This document shows positions 36,267-46,062 of a stretch of 64,000 bases of DNA, in pieces. A program made the position numbers and the translations under genes. Below the pieces are notes generated by a model. That model made no database searches. It had not been told where the DNA came from and saw only the letters and a list, made by a program, of their open reading frames with translations. The first letter of the stretch is position 1. Every line of letters begins with the position of its first letter. Source of the DNA: a bacterium (GTDB lineage Bacteria; Pseudomonadota; Alphaproteobacteria; Rhizobiales; Aestuariivirgaceae); NCBI GenBank assembly GCA_022842165.1, contig JALHQC010000004.1, positions 1 through 64,000 on the forward strand. Reading direction: 5' to 3'.

Positions 36267-38890
36267 CTGACAGCAACGACAATGACCGCAAGACCGACGG
36301 CAACCGTGCCGGCGGCGGGACCCTGACCATCAAGCGCCCCTCGATCGAACAGAGCCGGGTGAAGCAGAGCTTTGCCCATGGCCGCAGCAAGACCGTGGTC
36401 GTCGAGACCAAGCGCAAGCGCTTCGATGACGGCAAGACGGCCGCCTCGCCCGAGCCGCGCGCCGCCTTCCAGCCGCAGCCGAAGGTTGCCACGCCCGCCG
36501 CACCCGCGGGCTCCGCCAGCTCGCCGCCGCCACGCCCGGCGCAACGCTCAGGCGTCGTTCTACGCACCCTGACGGCCGAGGAAAAGGATGCGCGCGACCG
36601 CGCGCTGGCCGGCGCCCGCGTGCGCGAAGCCGAGGACCGCAAGCGCCAGGAAGAAGAGGCCAAGCGCCGCACCGAGCAGGAGCAGCGCGAGCATCTCGAG
36701 CGCGAAGCCGCCGCCAAGCGCAAGGCCGAGGAAGATGCCCGGCATCGCGTCGAGGAGGAAGGCAAGCGCAAGGCCGAGGAAGCCGCCCGCAAGCTGGCGC
36801 CGAAATCCGCCGCGCCGGCTCCCGCCAACGTGGTGACACCGGCGACCGCACCCATGAAACCCTCGACGGTGACGGCCAAGCGTCCCAGCCATGACGAGGA
36901 AGAAACCTCCGCCCCGCGCACCACGCGCGTCGGGGCCGGCCCCATCAAGCGCGAGATCAAGGCGCCCGCGCCGGCCCGCGCCAAGGTGGGCGACGACAAG
37001 CGCCGCGGCCGCCTCACGGTTTCCAATGCGTTGGAGGAGTCGGAAGAACGCGCCCGTTCGGTCGCCGCCTTCCGCCGCCGCACCGAGCGCCTGAAGAAGC
37101 AGGCGCAGGGCTTCCAGATGCCGACCGAGAAGATGAGCCGCGAGGTCGTCATTCCGGAAGCGATCACCATCCAGGAACTCGCCAACCGCATGGCCGAGCG
37201 CGCCGTCGACATCATCAAGTTCCTGATGAAGCAAGGCAACATGCATACGATCAACGACGTGATCGATGCCGATACCGCCCAGATCATTGCCGAGGAAATG
37301 GGCCACAAGGTCAAGCGCGTGTCGGAAGCCGACGTCGTCGAAGGCCTGGCGGGCGATACCGATACCGACGAGCAACTGCAGCCGCGCGCACCCGTCGTCA
37401 CCATCATGGGCCACGTCGACCACGGCAAGACCTCGCTGCTGGACGCGCTGCGGAAAACCAATGTCGTCTCGGGCGAAGCCGGTGGCATCACCCAGCATAT
37501 CGGCGCCTATCAGGTCGAAACCCGGAACGGCGTCGTCACCTTCATCGACACGCCGGGCCATGAAGCCTTCACCGCCATGCGCGCGCGTGGCGCGAAGGCG
37601 ACCGACATCGTGGTGCTCGTCGTCGCAGCCGATGACGGCGTGATGCCGCAGACGGTGGAAGCGATCAACCATGCACGTGCCGCCAATGTGCCGATCATTG
37701 TTGCCATCAACAAGATCGACAAGCCGACCGCCAAGCCCGAGCGCGTACGCAGCGAATTGCTGCGCTACGACATCGTGGTGGAAAGCATGGGCGGCGATAC
37801 GCTCGAAATCGAGGTTTCGGCCTTGAAGGGCACCAACCTCGACAAGCTGCTGGACATCATCCTGCTGCAGTCGGAAGTGCTGGATTTGAAGGCCAATCCG
37901 GACCGCGAGGCCGGCGGCCTCGTCGTCGAAGCACAGCTCGACAAGGGCCGTGGCCCGGTTGCCACCGTGCTCGTGCAGCGCGGCACGCTGAAGCTTGGCG
38001 ACATCTTCGTGGCAGGTTCCGCCTGGGGCCGTGTGCGCGCACTCGTCAACGACAAGGGCGTCCAGGTGAAGGAGGCATTGCCTTCAACCCCGGTCGAGGT
38101 TCTTGGCCTCAACTCGGCGCCCGAAGCCGGCGACCAGTTCGACGTGGTGACAAGCGAAGCCCGCGCCCGCGAAGTGACGGATTACCGCGAGAGGAAGCGC
38201 CGCGAAACCCGTGGCGCCTCGGCAGCCCGCTCGTCGCTCGAGCAGATGATGTCGGCCATGAAGGACGGAAACGTCAAGGAGTTCCCGATTCTCGTCAAGG
38301 CCGACGTTCAGGGCTCTGCCGAAGCGATCGTCCAGGCGCTGGAAAAGATCGGCAACGAGGAAATCCGCAGCCGCGTCATCCACTATGCGGTGGGCGGCAT
38401 CAACGAAAGCGACATCGGGCTTTCGGAAGCATCGCGTGCCGTGGTGCTGGGCTTCAACGTCCGTGCATCGAGCCAGGCACGCGCCGCGGCCGAGCGTGCG
38501 GGCATCGAAATCCGCTACTACAACATCATCTACGACCTCGTCGACGACATCAAGGCCGCCATGTCCGGCAAGCTGGCGCCGGAACTGCGCGAAACCTTCC
38601 TCGGCAATGCGAAGATCCTCGAGGTCTTCAACATCACCAAGGTCGGCAAGGTGGCGGGTTGCCAGGTTACCGAAGGCACCGTGCAGCGCGGCGCCAAGGT
38701 GCGCCTGATCCGCGACAACGTGGTCATCCACGAAGGCACGCTTTCGACGCTCAAGCGCTTCAAGGACGAGGTCAAGGAAGTCCCCGTCGGCCAGGAATGC
38801 GGCATGGCCTTCGAGAACTATCAGGACATGCGCGCCGGCGACGTGATCGAATGCTTCCGCGTCGAAAAGGTCCAGCGGACGCTGGAGTAA
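36263..38890 (+). CDS. infB: Translation initiation factor IF-2
   Basis: An 875-residue IF-2. The long low-complexity N-terminal region (about residues 1-300) is rich in Lys, Arg, Glu and Ala with a predicted coiled coil ([20 protein letters not shown]). The GTPase core has G1 [12 protein letters not shown] near residue 383, G3 DTPGHEAF near residue 429 and G4 NKIDK near residue 483. Domains II-IV follow to VEKVQRTLE. It overlaps the YlxR gene by 4 bases. Confidence 0.96.
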   Translation: MTDSNDNDRKTDGNRAGGGTLTIKRPSIEQSRVKQSFAHGRSKTVVVETKRKRFDDGKTAASPEPRAAFQPQPKVATPAAPAGSASSPPPRPAQRSGVVLRTLTAEEKDARDRALAGARVREAEDRKRQEEEAKRRTEQEQREHLEREAAAKRKAEEDARHRVEEEGKRKAEEAARKLAPKSAAPAPANVVTPATAPMKPSTVTAKRPSHDEEETSAPRTTRVGAGPIKREIKAPAPARAKVGDDKRRGRLTVSNALEESEERARSVAAFRRRTERLKKQAQGFQMPTEKMSREVVIPEAITIQELANRMAERAVDIIKFLMKQGNMHTINDVIDADTAQIIAEEMGHKVKRVSEADVVEGLAGDTDTDEQLQPRAPVVTIMGHVDHGKTSLLDALRKTNVVSGEAGGITQHIGAYQVETRNGVVTFIDTPGHEAFTAMRARGAKATDIVVLVVAADDGVMPQTVEAINHARAANVPIIVAINKIDKPTAKPERVRSELLRYDIVVESMGGDTLEIEVSALKGTNLDKLLDIILLQSEVLDLKANPDREAGGLVVEAQLDKGRGPVATVLVQRGTLKLGDIFVAGSAWGRVRALVNDKGVQVKEALPSTPVEVLGLNSAPEAGDQFDVVTSEARAREVTDYRERKRRETRGASAARSSLEQMMSAMKDGNVKEFPILVKADVQGSAEAIVQALEKIGNEEIRSRVIHYAVGGINESDIGLSEASRAVVLGFNVRASSQARAAAERAGIEIRYYNIIYDLVDDIKAAMSGKLAPELRETFLGNAKILEVFNITKVGKVAGCQVTEGTVQRGAKVRLIRDNVVIHEGTLSTLKRFKDEVKEVPVGQECGMAFENYQDMRAGDVIECFRVEKVQRTLE

Positions 38891-38907
38891 GTTGGTAAAC
38901 ACTCTCC

Positions 38908-38965
38908 ATGGCCGGGCTTGTCCCGGCCATCTCTCAAAGATCACCGGGACGAAGCCCGGTGCTGG
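38908..38965. repeat. Palindromic repeat between infB and rbfA
   Basis: ATGGCCGGGCTTGTCCCGGCCAT and ACCGGGACGAAGCCCGGT are two adjacent hairpins whose loops share GGGCTTGTCCC/GGGACGAAGCCC-type sequence in opposite orientation. Related hairpins occur next to metK at about 32600. Confidence 0.75.
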
Positions 38966-38986
38966 AGAGAGATCGGATATCGCATC

Positions 38987-39370
38987 ATGAGCAAAGCCTC
39001 CGCCCCCTCCCAACGCCAGCTTCGGGCCGGTGAACTGATCCGGCATGCGCTGGCGGACATCTTCCTGCGCGGCGAGTCGGGCGATCCCGACCTCGAAAAA
39101 CTCATTCCGACGGTCGTCGAGGTTCAGATCTCGCCCGACCTCAAGATCGCCACGGCCTTCGTGCGCACCTTCCAGCAGGGCAAGGAAAAGCAATTGCTCG
39201 AAGCCCTCAACCGCAACAGGAAATACATTCGCGGCCTTGTGGCGCCAAAACTCGAGATGAAGTTCACGCCTGAAATCCGCTATCGGGTCGATACCGCGCT
39301 CGACTACGTGACCAAGATCGAAAAGCTCCTGCAGAGCCCGGAAGTGGCGCGGGATCTCGAGAAGGAGTAG
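38987..39370 (+). CDS. rbfA: Ribosome-binding factor A
   Basis: A 127-residue KH-fold 30S maturation factor. It begins SAPSQRQLRAGELIRHALADIF and carries VVEVQISPDLKIATAFV near residue 48 and the final LEMKFTPEIRYRVDTALD. The start is set at ATG 38987; the frame upstream runs through the repeat. It sits in the conventional infB-rbfA-truB order. Confidence 0.93.
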   Translation: MSKASAPSQRQLRAGELIRHALADIFLRGESGDPDLEKLIPTVVEVQISPDLKIATAFVRTFQQGKEKQLLEALNRNRKYIRGLVAPKLEMKFTPEIRYRVDTALDYVTKIEKLLQSPEVARDLEKE

Positions 39371-39380
39371 AGGTCTTTAA

Positions 39381-39486
39381 CCGGGACAAGCTGGATCCCG
39401 GCCTTCGCCGGGATGACGGTTTATGGAGCGGAGTGCTCACCCTCAGGCCGTCACCCCGGCGAAGGCCGGGGCCCCGCTTCCGGATG
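39381..39486. repeat. Palindromic repeat between rbfA and truB
   Basis: One arm has CCGGGACAAGCTGGATCCCGG and the other CCGTCACCCCGGCGAAGGCCGGGGCCC; GCCTTCGCCGGGATGACGG on the left is nearly the inverse of CCGTCACCCCGGCGAAGGC on the right. Same family as 153-223 and 44517-44634. Confidence 0.8.
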
Positions 39487-39498
39487 ATACCAGGAACC

Positions 39499-40458
39499 AT
39501 GAAGAAACAGAAAGACCGCGTCCACGGCTGGGTCGTCTTCGACAAGCCCTATGGCATGACGTCGACGCAGGCCGTCGGCAAAATCCGCTGGCTTTTCAAT
39601 GCGGAGAAGGCAGGCCATGGCGGCACGCTCGATCCGCTGGCGACGGGGCTTTTGCCCATCGCGCTGGGAGAAGCCACCAAGACCGTACCTTTCGCCATGG
39701 ACGGGAGGAAGGTGTATCGATTCACTGCCGCCTGGGGTGAGGAACGCAATACCGATGACCTTGAAGGCGAGGTTACGTCCACCTCACCCACGCGACCCTC
39801 GAGAAATGATATCGAGGCGATACTTCCTCTTTTCACTGGCGAAATCCAGCAGCAGCCACCCGCCTTCTCGGCGATCAAGGTCGATGGCGAGCGCGCCTAT
39901 GATCTCGCCCGCGCCGGAGAAACCGTCGAACTCGCCTCCCGCCCGGTGTTCATCGCGGAACTCCGGCTGATTGATCCCCCGCTGGACCCCCACCCCAACC
40001 CCTCCCCACAGGGGGGAGGGGCTCAAGGACTTGATCACGCCACCTTCGAGGTCACCTGCGGGAAGGGTACCTATATCCGCTCGCTGGCCCGCGACATGGG
40101 GCGGAGGCTCGGCTGCCTCGGCCATGTCTCCATGCTGCGCCGCATCGCGGTCGGCCCGTTCCGCGAGGAACACATGATTTCACTGGAAAAGCTGGAGACT
40201 TTACGTCATAAGGCCCCCGGCGGAGACGCCATGAACGGGGCCTTGCAGCCTATCGAGACCGTGCTGGACGGCATCCCGGCACTGGCCATCGACGAGATGC
40301 AGGCCCAACGCCTGAGGCAGGGACAACCCATCCTTCTCAGAGGTGCGAATGCCCCCATCGCTCATGAGGCGGTTCTGGTGACCTGCGGCGGAAAAGCCCT
40401 AGGCATCGGCACGGTCGAGCAGGGGTCGCTCAAGCCGAAGCGCCTGTTCATGTTTTGA
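39499..40458 (+). CDS. truB: tRNA pseudouridine(55) synthase, with a repeat-encoded insertion
   Basis: A 319-residue enzyme that makes pseudouridine-55 in the T loop of tRNA. The catalytic Asp is in GGTLDPLATGLLPIALGEATK near residues 36-56; FEVTCGKGTYIRSLARDMG near residue 190 and a C-terminal domain follow. Between RLIDPP and HATFEVTCGKG about 15 extra residues (LDPHPNPSPQGGGAQGLD) are encoded by a palindromic repeat in frame. The normal protein has a short link there. The insertion falls in a surface region between core strands and is probably tolerated. The ATG at 39499 follows CCAGGAACC. Confidence 0.92.
   Translation: MKKQKDRVHGWVVFDKPYGMTSTQAVGKIRWLFNAEKAGHGGTLDPLATGLLPIALGEATKTVPFAMDGRKVYRFTAAWGEERNTDDLEGEVTSTSPTRPSRNDIEAILPLFTGEIQQQPPAFSAIKVDGERAYDLARAGETVELASRPVFIAELRLIDPPLDPHPNPSPQGGGAQGLDHATFEVTCGKGTYIRSLARDMGRRLGCLGHVSMLRRIAVGPFREEHMISLEKLETLRHKAPGGDAMNGALQPIETVLDGIPALAIDEMQAQRLRQGQPILLRGANAPIAHEAVLVTCGGKALGIGTVEQGSLKPKRLFMF
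39986..40021. repeat. Intragenic palindromic element inside truB
   Basis: CACCCCAACCCCTCCCC-ACA-GGGGGGAGGGG is the core of the CCTCCCC repeat family seen between genes elsewhere in the window. It sits in frame within truB without a stop codon. The translated PHPNPSPQGGG has no counterpart in typical TruB. Confidence 0.75.
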
Positions 40459-40481
40459 ACCCTTAACTGGAGATGGCCGAA

Positions 40482-40751
40482 ATGACCATGACTGCTGAGC
40501 GCAAGGTTGCGCTTGTTAAAGAATATGCCACGAAGCCGGGCGATACCGGTTCGCCCGAAGTGCAGGTTGCGATCCTCACCGAACGCATCAACTACCTCAC
40601 CGACCACTTCAAGACCCACAAGAAGGACAATCACTCCCGCCGTGGGCTGCTGACGATGGTGAGCAAGCGCCGTTCGCTGCTTGATTATCTCAAGCGTATC
40701 GACGAAGCGCGCTACCAGACGCTGATCAAGCGTCTCGAAATCCGCCGCTAG
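40482..40751 (+). CDS. rpsO: 30S ribosomal protein S15
   Basis: An 89-residue S15. [24 protein letters not shown] and [25 protein letters not shown] are diagnostic. The ATG at 40482 has GGAG at the right distance; the in-frame ATG at 40473 is only two bases from that site. The gene lies upstream of pnp, the usual arrangement. Confidence 0.96.
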   Translation: MTMTAERKVALVKEYATKPGDTGSPEVQVAILTERINYLTDHFKTHKKDNHSRRGLLTMVSKRRSLLDYLKRIDEARYQTLIKRLEIRR

Positions 40752-40777
40752 GCGGTCACGACACGTACTACGCATGA

Positions 40778-40805
40778 GCGGGCGGATCACCGATCTGCCG
40801 CCCGC
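40778..40805 (+). other. Intercistronic hairpin between rpsO and pnp
   Basis: GCGGGCGG pairs with CCGCCCGC across a short loop that itself contains GATC-ACC-GATC. No T tract follows. In E. coli the rpsO-pnp gap carries an RNase III-cut hairpin that controls pnp; a similar processing role is inferred here. Confidence 0.5.
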
Positions 40806-40922
40806 GTCCCCGTATCGAAGAGTCCGGCAATAGGGCCGGGCTCCGAGGCCCAAAGGGGATGCCGTCCAGGAGTCAAGTGAACGCTTTGCAAGCGGCGGCG
40901 AAGGGCTAACAAGGAAATCAAC

Positions 40923-43085
40923 ATGTTCAATATCGACGTCGAAGAAATTTCATGGGGCGGGCAGACGCTGCGCCTCGAAACCGGCCGGGTGGCCCGTCAG
41001 GCCGATGGCGCGATTTTCGCCTCGCTCGGTGAAACCACCGTGCTTGCCACCGCTGTTGCGGCGCGCGCCGAAAAGCCGGGGATCGACTTCTTCCCCTTGA
41101 CCGTCAACTACCAGGAAAAGACCTACGCCGCCGGCAAGATTCCCGGCGGCTATTTCAAGCGCGAAGGCAGGCCTACGGAACGCGAGACGCTGATCTCCCG
41201 CCTGATCGACCGCCCGATCCGCCCGCTCTTCGTCGAAGGCTTCCGGAACGAAACGCAGGTCATCGCCACCGTTCTTTCCTATGACCTCGAGAACGACACG
41301 GACATCCTGGCCCTCGTGGCGTCGTCTGCCGCCCTCACGCTGTCCGGCATTCCCTTCATGGGCCCGGTCGGTGCGGCCCGCGTCGGCTACATCAACGGCG
41401 AATACATTCTCAACCCGACGATCGAACAGCAGAAGCTCTCCGACCTCGATCTCGTCGTCGCCGGCACGCAGGATGCGGTGCTGATGGTCGAATCGGAAGC
41501 CAAGGAACTCTCGGAAGAGATCATGCTCGGCGCCGTCATGTTCGGTCATCGCGGCTTCCAGCCGGTGATCGAGGCGATCATCCGTTTGGCCGAGCGGTCC
41601 TCGCGGGAACCCCGTGACTTCACGCCGCCGGACAACGAGTCTCTCTACCAGAAGGTCAAGGCGATCGCCGAGGCTGACGTCCGCGCCGGCTATGCCATCG
41701 TCAGGAAGGAAGAGCGTCACGAGGCGCTCGCCAAGGCCAAGGACAAGGTGATGGCGGAGCTGACCGGCGCCGACAAGGCCGATGCCTCCCCCGCCAACAA
41801 GGTGGGCGAAGCCTTCAAGCATCTCGAGAAGGACGTTGTCCGCAACGCCATCCTCGACACCGGCCACCGCATCGACGGCCGCGACACCAAGACCGTCCGG
41901 CAGGTCATCTCGGAAGCAAGCGTCCTGCCGCGCACCCATGGTTCGGCGCTGTTCACGCGCGGCGAGACGCAGGCGCTGGTTGTCACCACGCTCGGCACCG
42001 GCGAGGACGAGCAGTATATCGACTCGCTCGACGGCACCCACAAGGGCACCTTCATGCTGCACTACAACTTCCCGCCCTTCTCGGTCGGTGAAGTCGGGCG
42101 CATGGGCGCCACCGGCCGCCGCGAAATCGGCCACGGCAAGCTTGCATGGCGCGCCATCCATCCGCTGATGCCGCAGACCGACCAGTTCCCCTACACGGTA
42201 CGCGTCGTCTCCGAGATCACCGAGTCCAACGGCTCGTCGTCGATGGCAACGGTGTGCGGCACGTCGCTGGCGCTGATGGATGCGGGCGTTCCGCTGAAGG
42301 CGCCCTGCGCCGGCATCGCCATGGGCCTCATCAAGGAAGGCGAGCGTTTCGCGGTCCTGTCCGACATCCTGGGCGATGAAGATCACCTCGGCGACATGGA
42401 CTTCAAGGTCGCCGGCACGGAAACCGGCATCACCGCGCTGCAGATGGACATCAAGATCACCGGCATCACCGAGGAGATCATGAAGACCGCGCTGTGGCAG
42501 GCGAAGGACGGCCGCCTGCATATCCTCAGCAAGATGGCGGATGCCCTCACGGGTGCACGCGCTTCGCTGGGCGAGCATGCGCCGCGCATCGAGACCATCA
42601 AGATCCCCACCGACAAGATCCGCGAAGTGATCGGAACGGGGGGCAAGGTGATCCGCGAGATCGTGGAAAAGACCGGCGCCAAGATCGACATCCAGGACGA
42701 CGGCACCATCAAGGTGGCGTCATCTTCGGGCACGGCGATCGAAGCCGCGCTCAAGTGGATCAAGTCCATCGTCATGGAGCCGGAAGTGGGCGAGATCTAT
42801 GACGGCAAGGTCGTGAAGGTCGTCGACTTCGGCGCCTTCGTCAATTTCTTCGGCGCCCGCGACGGCCTCGTGCATGTCTCGGAACTCGCACCGAAGCGCG
42901 TCAACAAGGTCTCCGACGTCGTCAACGAAGGCGACACGGTCAAGGTGAAGCTCTTGGGCTTCGACAACCGCGGCAAGGTCCGCCTGTCGATGAAGCAGGT
43001 CGATCAGGCCACCGGCGAAGACATCTCGAAAAAGCAGGCCGAGGAAGGCAATGGCGGCGATGAGGGCGCGCCGCAGGGCGAGTGA
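40923..43085 (+). CDS. pnp: Polyribonucleotide nucleotidyltransferase
   Basis: A 720-residue exoribonuclease. Two RNase PH-like domains are present ([21 protein letters not shown] near residue 57; [19 protein letters not shown] near residue 377). They are followed by a KH domain ([25 protein letters not shown] near residue 568) and an S1 domain ([18 protein letters not shown] near residue 622). It degrades mRNA from the 3-prime end with phosphate. Length and domain order are complete. The terminator at 43111 ends the operon. Confidence 0.96.
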   Translation: MFNIDVEEISWGGQTLRLETGRVARQADGAIFASLGETTVLATAVAARAEKPGIDFFPLTVNYQEKTYAAGKIPGGYFKREGRPTERETLISRLIDRPIRPLFVEGFRNETQVIATVLSYDLENDTDILALVASSAALTLSGIPFMGPVGAARVGYINGEYILNPTIEQQKLSDLDLVVAGTQDAVLMVESEAKELSEEIMLGAVMFGHRGFQPVIEAIIRLAERSSREPRDFTPPDNESLYQKVKAIAEADVRAGYAIVRKEERHEALAKAKDKVMAELTGADKADASPANKVGEAFKHLEKDVVRNAILDTGHRIDGRDTKTVRQVISEASVLPRTHGSALFTRGETQALVVTTLGTGEDEQYIDSLDGTHKGTFMLHYNFPPFSVGEVGRMGATGRREIGHGKLAWRAIHPLMPQTDQFPYTVRVVSEITESNGSSSMATVCGTSLALMDAGVPLKAPCAGIAMGLIKEGERFAVLSDILGDEDHLGDMDFKVAGTETGITALQMDIKITGITEEIMKTALWQAKDGRLHILSKMADALTGARASLGEHAPRIETIKIPTDKIREVIGTGGKVIREIVEKTGAKIDIQDDGTIKVASSSGTAIEAALKWIKSIVMEPEVGEIYDGKVVKVVDFGAFVNFFGARDGLVHVSELAPKRVNKVSDVVNEGDTVKVKLLGFDNRGKVRLSMKQVDQATGEDISKKQAEEGNGGDEGAPQGE

Positions 43086-43110
43086 GCGTTCCGCCTACGG
43101 ATGAATGAGC

Positions 43111-43146
43111 GAGCGCGGAAGGCAACTTCCGCGCTCTCTTCTTTGG
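43111..43146 (+). terminator. Intrinsic terminator after pnp
   Basis: GAGCGCGGAA (43111-43120) and TTCCGCGCTC (43127-43136) form a perfect 10-bp stem with loop GGCAAC, followed by TCTTCTTT. It lies 25 bp after the pnp stop. Confidence 0.8.
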
Positions 43147-43254
43147 TATGCGATGTGGGATGATCCTGTCCCACGGCAGTGTGACGGCCATCACTGAGCT
43201 TTCATGCAGTCTGCGGTAATTGAGCCGTCCTCACTCCATATCAAGGGATCAACA

Positions 43255-43740
43255 ATGGGAACGAATCGCAGGACTGTTTTTGTACTGGCAACGCTGGCGT
43301 TCATGGGCGCCCCGGCAGTTGCGGCCGAGGTTTCGGCAAAGCGCGGCGCGCAGGTGGCGGTCACCAGCGGCTGCCATGATTGCCACACGGCCAACTATCT
43401 CGAAACCGGCGGCACGCTCGATCCCGCGCTGGCGCTCAAGGGCACGGTGCTCGGCTGGCAAGGCCCCTGGGGCACGACCTACGCGGCGAACCTGCGGCTC
43501 GTAGCCAGGGAAAAGGGCAGCGAGGATGCCTTCCTCGCCTATGCCAGAACCTTCCAGGCCCGTCCGCCGATGCCGTTCTTCAACGTCCACGCGATGGACG
43601 AAAGCGATTTGCGCTCGCTCTATCTGTATATCGTGTCGCTGGGCGAGGCCGGCGATCCGGCTCCCGAATATGTGCCGCCGGGCGAGGAACCGAAGACGCC
43701 CTACATCGTCGTCGCACCGCCGACCATGCCGAAGGGCTGA
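43255..43740 (+). CDS. Periplasmic monoheme c-type cytochrome
   Basis: A 161-residue protein with a signal peptide (MGTNRRTVFVLATLAFMGAPAVAA, cleavage near residue 24). One haem c attachment site, CHDCH, lies near residue 40, and a possible axial Met is in ARPPMPFF. The C-terminal part is Pro-rich. It is probably a small electron carrier; I cannot assign a partner. It is convergent with the second fasciclin gene, with a hairpin between. Confidence 0.8.
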   Translation: MGTNRRTVFVLATLAFMGAPAVAAEVSAKRGAQVAVTSGCHDCHTANYLETGGTLDPALALKGTVLGWQGPWGTTYAANLRLVAREKGSEDAFLAYARTFQARPPMPFFNVHAMDESDLRSLYLYIVSLGEAGDPAPEYVPPGEEPKTPYIVVAPPTMPKG

Positions 43741-43761
43741 GCCGGCTTCGCAGAGAGCGGA

Positions 43762-43784
43762 GGGCGCGGAATTGCTCCGCGCCC
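43762..43784. terminator. Hairpin between convergent cytochrome and fasciclin genes
   Basis: GGGCGCGGA-ATTGC-TCCGCGCCC is a perfect 9-bp stem placed 22 bp after one stop and 20 bp before the other. T residues are sparse on both sides; it probably serves both directions. Confidence 0.55.
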
Positions 43785-43803
43785 TGATCGATTTGCGTTT
43801 ACC

Positions 43804-44289
43804 TCAGTCGCCCGGCAGCATCACGCTGTCGATGACGTGGATGATGCCGTTGTCGGTCATGATGTCGGCCTTCACCACATTGGCGCTGTCGATGGTCACG
43901 CCATTGGCGCCCTTGGTCACGGCGAGAAGACGGTCGCCCGAAGACTTGAGGGTACGGACGTGGAAAGGTCCAGCCATCATCTGGCTTGAGGCCAGCTTCC
44001 GCGGCAGCACGTGATAGGAGAGGATCGCAACAAGCTGGTCCTTGTTCTCGGGCTTCAGGAGATTGTCAACCGTGCCGGCCGGCAGTTTCGCGAAGGCCTC
44101 GTCGGTCGGCGCGAAGACGGTGAGGTTCTTGCCCGTGGCCAGCGCATCGGCAAGCCCTGCGGCCTGCGCGGCGGCGAGCAGCGTGTTGAAGGTGCCGGCG
44201 CCCTGTGCGGTCTCGACGATGTTGGCGGCGGTCGCGGTGGCAGCCGTCAGGCAAAGTGCAGCGGTTGCCGCAAGAATGGTCTTGTGCAT
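43804..44289 (-). CDS. Secreted fasciclin-domain protein (second copy)
   Basis: A 161-residue protein with a signal peptide (MHKTILAATAALCLTAATATA) and one FAS1 domain. [20 protein letters not shown] near residue 56 and NGIIHVIDSVMLP at the end are the two conserved boxes. It is clearly paralogous to the protein at 14580-15068, sharing LPAGTV-x(5)-KPENKD in the middle, but has a longer RTLKSSGDRLLAV insertion. Function is unknown; adhesion or matrix contact is the usual proposal. AGAGACC upstream of the ATG is a weak ribosome site. Confidence 0.88.
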   Translation of the reverse strand: MHKTILAATAALCLTAATATAANIVETAQGAGTFNTLLAAAQAAGLADALATGKNLTVFAPTDEAFAKLPAGTVDNLLKPENKDQLVAILSYHVLPRKLASSQMMAGPFHVRTLKSSGDRLLAVTKGANGVTIDSANVVKADIMTDNGIIHVIDSVMLPGD

Positions 44290-44516
44290 CGGTCTCTCCA
44301 GAAGTTTTCATCATGCTTCCGGAGACTTCGCGCATCCAAACTGCCCGCGCGTTGCGTTCCGGTAACAGGGAAACGGAAGTCCGGCGTGAGCGGATTTCCG
44401 GTGCGCTCTCACATCCGCGTGATCGCGCGTAAGATTTCGCAAAGCAGCTTTTTCTCCTGACCCCCGTCATCGCCGGGCGTGTTCTGGCAACACCTTTATT
44501 AACCCGCGTGTGCGTG

Positions 44517-44634
44517 GAAAGCTGGGCCCTCCGCCTGCGCGGAGGGTGACGGGTTGGGGAGGGTCGGAAGGTGATGGTTTGAGGGAGGTATCAATAAGTA
44601 CCGTCACCCCGGCGCAGGCCGGGGCCCAGCTTCC
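44517..44634. repeat. Long inverted palindromic repeat, CGTCA-CCCC family
   Basis: The left arm reads GGAAAGCTGGGCCCTCCGC...GGAGGGTGACGG and the right arm CCGTCACCCC...GGGGCCCAGCTTCC. The arms are near inverse of each other, about 50 bp apart, and each has an internal dyad (CTCCGCCTGCGCGGAG; CCCCGGCGCAGGCCGGGG). Confidence 0.8.
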
Positions 44635-44655
44635 TTCCGGTGCTGAAAATATTCC

Positions 44656-45000
44656 TTGACACTCCCCGCAAGTTAGGATTACATTCTCCACAGTTCAACC
44701 GGACAGGAGGGGACAATGTGCACAGCGTCTCGCATTGACCGGATGAGCAGGCAGCGCCTGCGGGGTGAAGACCAAGTCGCACCTCCATCTCCCGGGAGCT
44801 TCGGTCAGGACCCTTGGGTACTACGGCCCAAGCGCCTTCAATGGCTAGGGATGGCTCTACAGTCCATCGCGAAGAATCTGGCCCCGGCACAAATCGCTGC
44901 GTCTCTACCCGTGGCTTCGGCCCATCACACCACCCACCATCTTTCGACGGCCGCAAGGGCTGGAGCCATGGCAGGGGCATCCCCTCCATTTTCTCTCCTT
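44656..45000 (+). ncRNA. Candidate structured small RNA of unknown type
   Basis: TTGACA (44656-44661) and TACATT (44680-44685) make a promoter-like pair with 18-base spacing. Downstream are local hairpins: GCAGGC-AGC-GCCTGC (about 44748-44762), CTTGGG-TACTACGG-CCCAAG (about 44813-44832) and GATGG-CTCTACAGT-CCATC (about 44850-44868). Near the end AGGGG-CAT-CCCCT (about 44973-44985) is followed by CCATTTTCTCTCC, resembling a terminator. No tmRNA tag frame, SRP tetraloop or RNase P core was seen. The strand and limits are inferred. A small protein gene from 44716 is the main alternative. Confidence 0.3.
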
Positions 45001-45057
45001 CGTCATTGCCGCGATGGCCCTCGCTGACGTGCCGCCGCAGCGATCAGAGCAGCGGGC

Positions 45058-46062
45058 TCATGCCATCGCGCGCAGGCCCCTGGCGCGCGCGTAGTCGAGA
45101 CATTCCGCCCACGGACGAATGGAAGCGCTGGTGGTGGCCGAGTGAAGCGAGGTTGCCGCCGCCGCGTTGCCGAGGTCGAGGCATTTTTCCAGCGGCCAGT
45201 CCTCGTGGATGCCAAACAGCATTCCGGCATAAAAGGCATCGCCTGCGCCAGTCGATCCGACAATTTCTTCTTGCGCCACATTGACGGAGACGCGCCTGAC
45301 CACCTCGCCTTCGCGCGACACCGCCACGGCGCCATCGGGGTGATGCACGGCCGCAAGTTCACCAACGCCCAGTTCCAGCAATCTGCGGCAGGCCGCTTCG
45401 GCGGCGGCCCAGTCGAGGCGGCCATGGCTTGCCACCTCGATGCCGGTGATGCTGCTGGCCTCATAGTCATTGACCACGAAATAGTCGCAGAGCGGCAGGC
45501 AGGGCGTGGTCAGCCGCTTCAGTGTCTCCGCAGGCGCAGGGCACAATTCGATGCAGGTCTTCATGCCGCGCGCCCTGGCGATCGACAGCAGCTTCCGCCA
45601 GCCATCGCTCTCGTCCAGCCCGCGCGCCACGCCGGGGCTGCCGAGATAATAGAGCTTGGCATTCGTCCCCTCGGGCGGCGTCAGATGCTCGACCGTCATC
45701 TGGTTGTTGACGCCAAGCTGCGCGAAGAAGGTACGCCTGCCGGTGTCGGCGCAGGACATCACATAGGTATGGCTGGTGACGGCGCCGGGAACGACCGTCA
45801 TGCGCGAGGTGTCGAGGCCATAGCCCCTCGCACTCGCCAGCATGATCTCGCCGAAGCTGTCATCGCCGGCGGTCGCCAGCAGCGTCACGGGGAAGGGCGC
45901 GCCGAGCTTCAGGAGGCCGGCGCCCGCGTTATGCGGCGGGCCGCCTGCGCCATATTCGGTGCGCTCGACAAACGAGATCGTCTCTTCGGGCGGCCAATGG
46001 TCGATGATGTTGACGATATCGAGGACCACGATCCCGGCGAGGACGATCCCGCTGCGGCTCAC
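45058..46062 (-). CDS. PfkB-family sugar/nucleoside kinase
   Basis: A 334-residue ribokinase-fold kinase. The N-terminal substrate-side motif YGAGGPPHNAGAGLLKLGA lies near residue 38. The C-terminal signature VGSTGAGDAFYAGMLFGIHED near residue 264 contains the catalytic Asp and anion hole. The substrate is not predictable. It begins with GTG overlapping the stop of the aldolase-like gene (GTGA), so the kinase product may be processed by that protein. No transporter or regulator is adjacent. Confidence 0.82.
   Translation of the reverse strand: MSRSGIVLAGIVVLDIVNIIDHWPPEETISFVERTEYGAGGPPHNAGAGLLKLGAPFPVTLLATAGDDSFGEIMLASARGYGLDTSRMTVVPGAVTSHTYVMSCADTGRRTFFAQLGVNNQMTVEHLTPPEGTNAKLYYLGSPGVARGLDESDGWRKLLSIARARGMKTCIELCPAPAETLKRLTTPCLPLCDYFVVNDYEASSITGIEVASHGRLDWAAAEAACRRLLELGVGELAAVHHPDGAVAVSREGEVVRRVSVNVAQEEIVGSTGAGDAFYAGMLFGIHEDWPLEKCLDLGNAAAATSLHSATTSASIRPWAECLDYARARGLRAMA

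Larger units (their letters stand above)
44290..45057. other. 768-bp block without a recognised protein gene
   Basis: 44290-44510 shows nothing I can name. 44517-44634 is a palindromic repeat. 44656-45000 has a promoter-like start, several local hairpins and a hairpin with T-rich 3-prime flank; see the ncRNA entry. A short open frame from 44716 to 45027 (103 codons, AGGAGG upstream) and an opposite-strand frame over 44591-44989 have unconvincing compositions. I do not call either as a gene. Confidence 0.5.

Noticed and set aside
40950-42578. 542-codon open frame antisense to pnp
   Set aside because: Same reason: a shadow of a conserved gene with no ribosome site or recognisable domain.
44656-45000. 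tmRNA, SRP RNA, RNase P RNA or 6S RNA
   Set aside because: No ANDN-type tag frame, SRP core or RNase P conserved blocks, and no long 6S-like open-complex mimic could be found on either strand.
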